64,000 nucleotides of DNA from Laetiporus sulphureus 93-53. Lineage: Eukaryota > Basidiomycota > Agaricomycetes > Polyporales > Laetiporaceae. Below the pieces are notes generated by a model. It had not been told where the DNA came from. It worked only from the letters and a program-made list of their open reading frames with translations, and ran no database searches. The stretch's first letter is position 1. Each line of letters opens with the position of its first letter. Positions 24,901 through 33,883 of the stretch are shown here, in pieces. Location of the stretch: contig NW_024468557.1 in NCBI RefSeq assembly GCF_001632365.1, forward strand, positions 1 to 64,000, given 5' to 3'. Both the position numbers and the translations under genes were made by a program.

Positions 24901-26838
24901 GCGGTTGGTACTGATGATCGGCTAGGCGGGGCGAGCCAGCATCACAGACTATTGGTCCATCCCGACGCTTTCCACATCAGCGTTCTCTTTCAACCTACGT
25001 TGGCGTGGCTGGATCGTATAGCGTCCGTTCTTCCCTCCGGATTGGAGGCTGCTCGAGCAACAAGCACAGTCCTGGACGAGTTCGTGCTCAATATGTACTT
25101 GCCCCAGCTAGAAGACAAGGTATCGCTATTGTTCCATCATGCGGTAACAAGTGGGTTGCCTTTCAAGTGCCGGCAATTCGTGCCTAACAGCAGATAACAG
25201 GTCTCGATGCATTCGAACCTGATCCCGCGTCAACAAGGCTATCGCCAGAGCCTCTTGTCAAGGTAGGAATGGATATGCGCTGGGCAGAGGCCGTACCACT
25301 GAACGGTCTGCATAAATATAGGCGAGTGTGCAAGTGATGGCATTGATTAACTCTCTCTGCACCATGCTCCGCACGACGCCATTCCATCGCGAGAGCTACG
25401 CGCGCCTCGTCTTGACCGTGATCGGCCAGTTCTACCAGCGATGCAGTGACAGATTCTATGATCTCGTCTCCATCAAGGATGACGAAGCATCAGAGCCGAG
25501 CACGCGGGTCGCGCTAGCGGCACAATGGGTCCAGAAGGCTGAACTTGGAACTTGTTTGTCCGAATTGTTCAAGGCTATGAACGATGACAATGCACGTGCT
25601 CAGAGGTCACAGCTTTGCCGCCAGGAGGCCCATTTGGAGCAGAGCCTCCTAGGAGACCGCTCAGTTGAGAAGGCTGATCTGGTTGTATCAGCGCGCAATC
25701 TGTCGGCGTTGGCGAGCTTGTATCACAGTGTGGTGAGCAGACAGATCTCAGTATTGCCTACGGGTCGTTTGACATGGCTGGCACAGACGTGGTTCGCATC
25801 CGAGCTGAATGCGCTAAAGTCTGCACCTGAGGTGGCTCTGTCACCTACGACACAGCTCAAGCTGGAGCCCGTGAGCGCGGTCACACCCTATACCCCGTAT
25901 TTACCAGCGATCGAGTCGACGCAAGCGAATGAGCCACTCAGCCTTCCGCTCTCCGCCGCGATGGCAATGTCAGTTCCTATGATGATTTCCTTAGCTCACT
26001 CGCTCACTCAGCAACTCTACACATAGGCGATTCCAGGCGCTCCATATGACATATGCACAGCTCGCCGAGCTCATAATATATACTCTCCGCATCGATATCC
26101 GATGCCGGGCAGTGCACCACCTGGATCTTGCGCTGCAGCATGTACGTTATACCATGGAGTGTCGTCTGCATTGTGTTAAATCTTTGCTCTAGGGTGTTTA
26201 CCGTGTGGAACCAGAGGTCATCGAGCCGGATCCCAATGTCATCGATCTGAATATCGAGCTCGGCAGATGCGACGATTGGGCATCATCTACCCTCCCGGAG
26301 GTTGAGCGACGGTGAGTAAATCAAGAGTTGCAAAACGCCAGTGCATAGCGTTGAGACGTGCTTCCACAGCTTTATCTTTGAGGGGCTTGGTCATCTGTTG
26401 GAGCGTCTGCTAATATCGGATGCGCGATTTATTCGTTCGATGAATGCATCTGGCGTCAAGAAGATGATGCGAAACATTCTAGCCTTGCAGCAAAACATCA
26501 AGACGATATCTGAAGACGGTCATGATGCCCTGTTCGAGCGCGCTAAACGATACTACTCGCTATTCGCCATGTCCCCTCAGGTATGTGCCCATAGAACGAG
26601 CGTGTTACACCACGAAAGCCTGATTCAACCTATTCCTCTGTAGGATATGCTTGATAGCATTCGCCAGAAGCAGGAGTTCAGCTTCGACGAATACAAGACT
26701 ATGCTCGACCTGCAATGCGGCGTTGACCCGAGCCAAAGCGGAGCCGGGGGCGCACAGGCGGCCGACCGCAACTACAGCATGTATGTTATTGATCTCCATG
26801 GGCTGGAGTTGGAAAATTCCGCAGAGGATGGCTCATAA
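21977..26838 (+). CDS. SEC8: Exocyst complex subunit Sec8
   Basis: Sec8 is a core subunit of the octameric exocyst that tethers secretory vesicles to the plasma membrane at hyphal tips and septa. The first 200 residues are a disordered Ser/Pro/Arg-rich extension followed by a charged coiled stretch (YERERQKEIEIQKARQQRLR). The family block then starts: VLDEIKDEWATVVDPDFNP, VDLALQLLDDSS, HYQAFAGALPHHAALLNHIG, and the exocyst CATCHR-type helices (LRSVPDALESLISEKRLLQA, ALKEILIDELHSHLYL). The C-terminal half contains LALQQNIKTISEDGHDALF followed by FERAKRYYSLF. It has more than ten introns and about 1,300 residues, normal to long for fungal Sec8. A Ser-rich insert follows the ELHSHLYLKSFWCE segment. 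It ends 48 bp from the convergent mitochondrial-protein gene. Confidence 0.88.
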
Positions 26839-26885
26839 TCGCGACAATCACCTCTCGACTTTATCCTGAACGCATTAGGCGTCAT

Positions 26886-28146
26886 TTATTTATTGTCTTC
26901 GGATTGTGTTGTAGCCGCAGCATTCATTGCTTCTAATTTTGCCGCGCGTCGACGTTTGGCGTCGTCTGCCCGCATCTTCTCTTCCAGCATGGCATGTTCG
27001 AACCATGCGATGTCATTGGCATCTGCCTCAGCAAGCCTTTCTGGTGAGTACCGCAGATTGGGATGCACAGCACCAGGGGCCCAGGAGACCTGATAGCGTC
27101 CTGTACGCTTCTTCGTGTCCGTTGCCTCGTCTCTCTCCTTCGGGCATGAGTATCTCAGGACAGGAATGCGGCCCAGCAAGTGAGCAAACCGCCTTCGCAA
27201 GAAACGAGACGGCAGCTCTGAGCCAGCGAAAGGCGCGTTTTGCTGACCGTTCTCTTCGGGGGCATTCTTGTGCGAGGGCCGTCTTGCCAGAGTTTGTAGC
27301 TCTTCGAGAATGCCTTCATCTTGCATGCCGACAGAGCGAACGCCAATGCGGTTCAGCGTGACTTTGTTAGAGCGTCGTTCTGGTTCTCCCTCAGCACCTT
27401 GTTCCTCCACTTCCACCTGTAAAGGAGGCAACACTCTCTGCACCTGCTCCGTGTAATACCGCCATCGGATATTGACCTCTCGGCGTTTGCTAAATGGGCC
27501 AAGCAGCTTCGCCTCTTCCGAGTTGGGATTCGCCCGTTCTGGTATCTTTGGAGGCTTCTGGAGCGCTTTCTGATTGACCGGCGGTGTTGTGCGAGAGGCC
27601 GTGGAGGTGAGAAGGGCGGTCAACTCGGCAGGATAGACAGGTGGTCGGGATCTCTCTACTGTAGGGATAATTCGTTCAGGCTTCGGGAGGGACGGGTCTG
27701 AGAGCAGTGGCTGGAATGTAGCGGATAAGCTATGAAGAACGCGCGAGCGGAGAAATCTCGCACCTCCAAGAGCTCCCATTTCAGCTTGCCTTTCCTGCCG
27801 TAGGCGAGGTCGAGAACGTAATCAAACTTCTTTACGTTCCCGCTATTGGCCAGCTGTAGTTTACGCAGTTCCTGGACATATATGCTTAGTTAGAGCGGCC
27901 AGAAACGAGCAGCTTGCGTACCGACTCCGCTCTCTTAATCTTCTTTGTTTGTACCCAATCCTTCTTTGCCTCAACGATAGACCGAAAGTCGTCGCTGAGC
28001 TTCATCTTCATGAATTCACTAGCAAATTCAGCTCAAGTGTCACAATTGGAATGGGCACAAGCTTGAGACTCACCGAAGATATGCGGTTGGGAGAAGACGG
28101 ATTTCCCGACGAAAGGATCGGTAGAGGCGGAAGACAGCCTTGACAT
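26886..28146 (-). CDS. Unrecognised conserved-looking, probably mitochondrial protein
   Basis: I do not recognise the family. Four exons join in frame: MSRLSSASTDPFVGKSVFSQ, then KMKLSDDFRSIVEAKKDWVQ and IKRAES, then ELRKLQLANSGNVKKFDYVLDLAYGRKGKLKWELLE (a well-ordered, positively charged block), then a 270-residue exon starting PLLSDPSLPKPERIIPT with a second ordered block RREVNIRWRYYTEQVQRVLPPL. The intron before PLLSDP (GTGCGA...TTCCAG) keeps the frame. The N terminus is Ser/Arg/Lys-rich without acids early on, like a mitochondrial presequence, and the basic, aromatic blocks recall LYR-type or mitoribosome-associated proteins, but no LYR triplet is seen. Upstream of 28146 the frame stays open to a TAG just past 28245 with only a GTG, so an extra 5' exon is possible. 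Confidence 0.6.
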
Positions 28147-28722
28147 CGGTCGACATTTATCTCGAGGTGAGTCCGACGACAGTGCAGGATGACGGACGGA
28201 GGTAGACCAGATAAACAAGGACGCGGAGGACCGTAGGATGGTCACGCGCGCCTATTGCCATCAGCCACCTGATCGACTCTCGATCGCGTACTGGGACAGA
28301 CTGGGACGCAGGCTCTCCGAGAGGCCCACCTCTTCGATGCCAGCACCGTTCTCGCCGTCAACACACGATGTCCTCGTTCGTCCTTTTGCTCATCAAAGAC
28401 AAGAGTCAGGCGAAATATGACCTGCAATTACCACCGGCTTCCTCAGCGGGCTGCAAAGACCCAGACGCCAACTAATGCCGGAAGCTAATTTATACCGTGT
28501 TGCCACTTGCCACTCCTGGATATGCACACGCTTGCATTATATTTATCAAGTCTGTATTTCAAGATGCCGCTGCACATGAATGAGGGTATTCCCGCAGTTT
28601 GTCCGTATTGTGGAAGTTCTTCAGCTCGTTCTGAAGCGGAAGTTATCCACGATTCTGCATATAAAACGACTGGATAGTGCCACGGCCTCTCGCTAGCAAT
28701 TCTGCTGCGAAATTAAGACGAC
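28147..28722. other. Divergent promoter region of GH5 copy B
   Basis: No supported gene lies here. The region holds the 5' end of the mitochondrial-type gene and the promoter of the second GH5 gene, including a good TATA box. Confidence 0.5.
28660..28666 (+). promoter_or_regulatory. TATA box of GH5 gene B
   Basis: TATAAAA lies 57 bp upstream of the ATG at 28723. This is a closer match to consensus than the TATTTAA of copy A, so the two copies may differ in expression strength. Confidence 0.5.
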
Positions 28723-30301
28723 ATGAAGCACATCGCAACCATCCTTGCATTGCTCTCCATCGCGATCGCCCCCAAAGGGGCTTTCAGCCAGCTTCCTCGC
28801 TTGGGCGGTGTGAACACTGCTGGATATGACTTTACAGTGGTGCGTACGAGTGTTGACTTTCACATGGCGGAAATTGTGTTGCTAAGGATGGTTGTGCATA
28901 GTACACCAATGGTAGCTTCACAAACAGTGGTACGTGCCATCTCGGTGAATGCTCTTCTCGACACGCCACTCATTTGTACCCCTTTGTTAGCGGCGATGCC
29001 TCCTGCGTGGCAGTATGCCCACTTCTCTGCGGAGGGCGCAAACCTATATCGCGTTCGTGAGTAGAGATTTCCTTTATTGTTGGAAAATGCACTCATCTCG
29101 CATGCCACCCCATTGTCAGCCTTCGGTACGTCAATCTAATATCATGAATTTTGCGCAGTGAATTGACCTGTCATCCAGCGTGGCAGGAGATGACCCCGGT
29201 CCTGGGTGGTCCCATCAATATGACCTTCTTCAACGAAGAGTACGATGTGACCGTGCAAGCCGCACTGGCTTCGAGCCCTAACGCGCATGCCATCGTCGAT
29301 CTTGTGAGCATGTCGCACACCGTATCACTAACATCTTTAACTTGCGGTGTTGCAGCATAACTACGCACGTTGGAACGGCGGTATCATTGCCCAGGGTGGT
29401 CCCACCAACGAGCAATACGCTTCGATCTGGACGCAGCTCGCAGCACTCTATGGCAACAACGATAGGCTTCTTTTGTCAGTACTCTTCAGCCGCTCAGTCC
29501 ATCCATGCTGACTTGGTGTATCATAGAGGTATCATGAACGAGCCGCACGATCTCGACATCCCTACATGGGCCGAGTCGGTGCAATACGTCGTGAACGCCA
29601 TCCGTTCGACGGGAGCGACGAACTACCTCCTGCTTCCAGGCTCTAACTATACTTCGGCGCAGACGTTCCCCACAGGCGCGGGCCCGTACTTGCTCGACGT
29701 GACCGACCCCCTCTTCGGTAACACCGAACGGCTCATCTTCGATGGCGAGTCCTTGTGGCAATCAATATGTGGCGCATATATAACTGGATTTGTACAGTGC
29801 ACAAGTATCTCGACTACGACAACAGCGGCACGCACGCTGAGTGTGTCACGGTAGGCATCGTAGTGTGATGTAAGTGCGATGGACTCTGATTCCGTGCAAT
29901 AGAACAACACCGTCGTTCTGGAGACGCTTGTGAGCTGGATGCAAGCCAACGGCAACCGACAAGCTGTTCTCAGCGAGACCGGCGGCGGCGACACCGCAAG
30001 CTGTGAAGAGTAGTGCGTTTCTCCTTTCAGGTCCAGCTGTTTGGTTCGTTCGTAACGTGATGCACCAGTCTCGGACAAGAACTGGCGTATGTGAAGTCGG
30101 CTTACCCAAGCCTCGTCGGATTCTCCGTCTGGGCTGCAGGTTCCTTCGCGACTGACTACATCCTTTCGATGACGCCATATCCCAACGGTACTGACCAGCC
30201 GTTGTGGATCGATGCAGGTGGGTTACATGCATTGACGGTGTCCTTAGTTACGTACTAATGCGCATTTTGTGTATCCCGCAGTGAGACCGAATCTTCCGTG
30301 A
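28723..30301 (+). CDS. GH5 endo-beta-1,4-glucanase, copy B
   Basis: This paralogue of the GH5 enzyme at 11449 is on the same strand, 15.7 kb downstream. It has a signal peptide (MKHIATILALLSIAIAPKGA, cleavage probably after FSQ), the GH5 catalytic domain with LGGVNTAGYDF, the acid/base motif GIMNEPHDL, KYLDYDNSGTHAEC and the nucleophile motif VLSETGGGD, and ends VRPNLP. It lacks a CBM1, as copy A does. Intron positions match copy A, including a 6-nt exon (29120-29125) that completes RVPFAW. Differences include Ala-Met for Asp-Thr near residue 50, an uncommon change in the exon after the second intron. Both active-site Glu residues are intact, so it should be active, secreted and used in cellulose or mixed-glucan breakdown. 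Confidence 0.93.
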
Positions 30302-30741
30302 GGGCGTCCACAGACGCGTGCTTGTCCGCAGATGCTGTGTAAATGTTCCCAGGGTGCCGCGTGTATGTTGCAGTGAATGCACAGGAATAACCGCCTGTTG
30401 TAACCTATTACGTGTCCGATTATGCATAGCATACACAAGAATACTCGTTTCATTCTGAGAGCTGCTCGGCCGCATACTAGCGCCGTCGGCCAGGGCCTGG
30501 AGCGAGTGGCGGCAGTGGCGCCTAACATAATGTGGCTGTGAAAAGAAAGTTTGGGGCCCGCGATTTTTGCCACCGCAACTGCGGTCGGGAAGCCGCGCAG
30601 TGGGCCTTCAAAAGCAGCCTATTTGTACGTGTAAAGGACCGGGCTTTACCAATTGTTGACCTGACTCGCAAGTCGGACAACTTCGGTGACACACCTTTCC
30701 AGTCTTCTTTGATGGTCAAAGCGCAAGTGAAAGGCTTGAGC
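30302..30741. other. Intergenic region before the RNase III-like gene
   Basis: An open frame runs in from 30532 and is continuous with the next gene, so the true start of that gene could lie upstream of 30742, for example at an ATG at 30712. No other feature is recognised. Confidence 0.4.
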
Positions 30742-31964
30742 ATGCAATCCGAGACACATCAGTGGCTTGCCCCCTCGCAGGGTACGTTGTCGTTCCTCGC
30801 CGCCCTTTCTCGCCATGTTGAATCTCAACTTTATCGCCTCTAGAAGGCACGTGGCCCTCCTCAGCTGGCTCAGCGGATTCTTCAATTGCTAGAACGGGTT
30901 CTCAAGCCCCCAATCTCAAGCGTCCACGTCCCTCCTCCACCAACATGGATGCTCCCCCGCCTGCTCCCAAGCTGCGTGGCGACATCATCCTCGAGGTCTT
31001 CACCCACAAGTCTCTGCGCTTCCCTGGAGCCCCGACTAACGAAGAGTCCGAGTATGGCGACAACGAACGCTTGTCGGTGCTGGGTGAGAAGGTGTTGGAA
31101 ACTGCAGTGACGTTCACCCTCTTCAATAAGAAACCGATGATAAAGGCACAGGAGATCGAGGTGCGTTACATGCGTGGCGGGGCCCTGCGGCGTGCTGATC
31201 GGTCGCGATCGCGAGTAGTCCCAGCGCATGGAGGTCCTCTCCGATGCGAATTACAACAATTGGGTTATCAACTACAAGCTCAGAGAGAAAGTACGCTGCA
31301 GCCCTGATGCGGTTGCCACCCTCACAAACCCGAAGGTGAGTCCCCGCATATCATGCGCCGCATCCGCATTATCGACAACAGATCGTAGGAAACAAATTTG
31401 CTCTTCTGTTCGTATGTCGGTGCAGTCTATGTGCAGAATGGGATGGAGACGGTGCAGAACTGGATCGGGCAGCTCATCGATCCGGAGTACGAACCGCCCG
31501 TTCCAGCTGCCGACGGCGAGCCATACACATACAAGAGAGTCAAAACCGAACCTATGAGCTCGCCGACACCGCCTCCTACCATGCACCAGCCACCTCCTCC
31601 CATGGCTCCGCCGCCGCCGTTGCCCATTAACCCGCTTGCCCCTGCGCAGCCCCAAGCTGCGTTTTTGCCGCTGTTCAACCAGACGGCGAACCAACGCAGG
31701 TTGGCGGTTGAGTATCCGGCGCAATTTTCAGGCCCTGCACATGCTGGGCGTTGGACGGTTCAGTGCGTTGGTGCGTCGTTCACACGCTTTTGTCTCTGGC
31801 CGTGGATTAGTAATCTTCGAAACACAGTGAACGGTATCCCCAAAGGCGAAGGTTCTGGTGCTAGCAAGCAGCTCGCCAAAGAGGAAGCAGCGAGACAGGC
31901 GTATTATTCGATGGGATGGGCACCTCGTGAGTGCCCTGCGACTCCCACCTCCGATGTCCAATGA
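30742..31964 (+). CDS. RNase III-like domain protein with dsRNA-binding domain, catalytic acids lost
   Basis: After a short N-terminal exon (MQSETHQWLAPSQ) and an NLS-like segment (LKRPRPSS), an RNase III fold is visible: VFTHKSLRFPGA and the signature helix NERLSVLGEKVLETAV. In active enzymes this helix reads NERLEFLGD, so the first acid is Ser and the Asp is Glu here. The second catalytic helix (usually ADxFEALIGAIYLD) reads NLLFCSYVGAVYVQ, with Leu and Cys in place of the Asp and Glu. All four metal ligands are therefore changed. A Pro-rich linker follows, then a canonical dsRBD: AVEYPAQFSGPAHAGRWTVQ, the loop GIPKGEGSGASKQLAKEEAA and RQAYYSMGW. It should bind but not cut dsRNA. It might instead act as a regulatory partner of Dicer or Rnt1-like enzymes, or as a mitoribosomal-type protein. 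Start choice is moderately certain. Confidence 0.8.
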
Positions 31965-32066
31965 CTCACGGCGTTGTGAAGGTGCCTGAAACGGTTCTCC
32001 CGTCATCCGTCCCCGTTTTACAGAGCTATCGTTGTACTTGTATTTGTACCATGACAGCCTAGCTTC

Positions 32067-32116
32067 GACATGATCACACATGCTTCGCTTTCAAGTGAGG
32101 TATTTGTGATCATGTC
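32067..32116. repeat. Perfect 12-bp inverted repeat
   Basis: GACATGATCACA at 32067-32078 is exactly complementary to TGTGATCATGTC at 32105-32116, with a 26-nt loop. It begins 103 bp after the stop codon of the dsRBD gene and so probably lies in its 3' UTR. Confidence 0.85.
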
Positions 32117-32210
32117 TCCGGAATATATATGGGGCACGTTTCGCATCCATATTCATTGCGGTGCTAGTGTGGAATGGTTCAAGTCCACATGAAGCCCATC
32201 AAAGAATGAG

Positions 32211-32370
32211 CTACCGCTTAAGTGATTGTGACATGATGCTCCAAGGCGAAGTCGAGCACAAATGAGGTGTGTCCAGTGTGGGATGTGAGGTGGCGTGCAC
32301 CTATATCATGATGTGTCTCACTTGTGCTCAACTTGAAGCACCTTGTCACCATCACTTAAGCTGTGGTGAG
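32211..32370. repeat. Long imperfect inverted repeat (60-bp arms)
   Basis: The left arm (about 32211-32273) and right arm (about 32309-32370) are complementary over roughly 55-60 bp. The blocks CTTAAGTGAT, GTGACA, GAGCACAA and a 6-nt bulge in the left arm are clear. Several mismatches are G/A or T/C, which would be G-U wobbles in RNA. The 35-nt apical loop contains its own 5-bp stem (AGGTG at 32288, CACCT at 32298). The fold resembles a microRNA-like precursor or an old palindromic insertion. Confidence 0.8.
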
Positions 32371-32392
32371 CAATTTTTCATGAGAAAAATTG
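32371..32392. repeat. 9-bp perfect hairpin
   Basis: CAATTTTTC and GAAAAATTG flank an ATGA loop, directly after the long inverted repeat. It could be a transcript-end hairpin. Confidence 0.75.
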
Positions 32393-33883
32393 TGCCGATT
32401 GCCTAAAGTTCTACATTATGCCATTTCTTTTCTTGTCTGTCTGTTCATCTTCTTCGACACCGAGATATCCTCAGTGTCCCTGACGTATTCGATGTCGACG
32501 ACGCCGATTTACAGCTGATGCCAGTGCACTGCTGATCACGTACCAGAAAACATACCACATATTTCGAGCCTGTACTCCTTGTTTTGACTGCTTCGTTGAA
32601 TTTAACCTGTTTGAATTTGTGGCCCGGTAGTGTGAGTCAGACTACTGTATTCTGCTCTGTACATGCTCTGCACGTGTGTTTACTATGAGTGCACTACGAT
32701 TAAGATACAGCTGATACCGAACGGTTTATGTCGTGTGCACTCCACTAGCTCCGCCTTTGTCGAAGTCTAATAGTTGCTTACGCATTCGGACGTGATACGA
32801 CTCCATGGGTCGTAGCTGTTGGACATTGAGACTTTGATGCAGATACACAGCCGGATTCCGCACTATCAGACATCCTGACAGATGGAGAGAGTTCACGTGG
32901 GGAGACCAGACGGGTATGGGGCTCGGGCAGCGTTCGGTGAAGACACGATCAGCCCATAAGGCCTAAGGTCCATAAAAGGATGCCAACAAGATCGGGCGAT
33001 GGGCTCGCCATGATACGCGGAGAGAAATGTAACGAATAACGCGCCCGGCTTGTTATGGAACGCGGAACGAAAAATGTCGGCACACGATGGAGATTTGTGA
33101 GCCGTCGGCTTCTAGCCACTGTCAATGCAGTCGCATGCTGATATCGAGATTCCAATGTCGCGTCCGGGTATTGACGGTGCATGTGAAGGTGCCTGTATGG
33201 TCTCCCATCGTCAGCGCCCCTGGCTCACCTGGTGGTTTTGTGCGGTTCGCGTTTCATCTTTCGAGTGGTACGCTGCCATGCGATACGTGAGTTCTGGATA
33301 ACAAAGATATCAGGGTCACTGCCTTGCACAGCCTGAAGATGAGCTTCCACTGGCAGTGGTGCGATGGCTGGAAATTCAGCCACACGCAACGTCCGAGGTC
33401 TACGGCGATCACGTCAAGAGCAACGACAGTTAAGAGTTAGAATGAGTGAGTTTCCACGAGCGTCGCGCCTGGGAAAAGAGAGCCGAAGGGAGAGAGAGTA
33501 TGCCGGGAGAAATGACAAATCAAACGACAGAGCACGAGAAGGGGGCAGAGAGTGCGTGGCTCGGCGGAATGACTAAGAACCACAGGGAGTTGCTGAATGA
33601 GCCTCAAGCAAGGCCGTCCGTCGTAAATGAAAAGCAGCACGTCTTCGACACAGCTTTGGCCCGGCGCAAGAGGCACTCCGGGGGCACTTTCCCACGTTCC
33701 ATTCTGCTCCCAACCTCAACGCTGCTTAGTCACGTGTGGATAACATCCTCGGGCAACAACTTGAGGTGTCCCTATGCACACCTGAGTCTCCTCCTCCTCC
33801 TCCTCGACGACATCCTTCTTCTCTCCGCCGGATAGCGGCGCCCCTCCTCTACATACAGACCTCTCAGCCCGGCGCAGCCTTTT

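Larger units (their letters stand above)
31965..33883. other. Long intergenic region with inverted repeats
   Basis: No protein-coding gene is supported across 1.9 kb. The left 450 bp hold three inverted repeats, listed separately. The right part has a CTC-rich run near 33787-33806 and is the promoter of the SNF2-RING gene. Confidence 0.6.
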
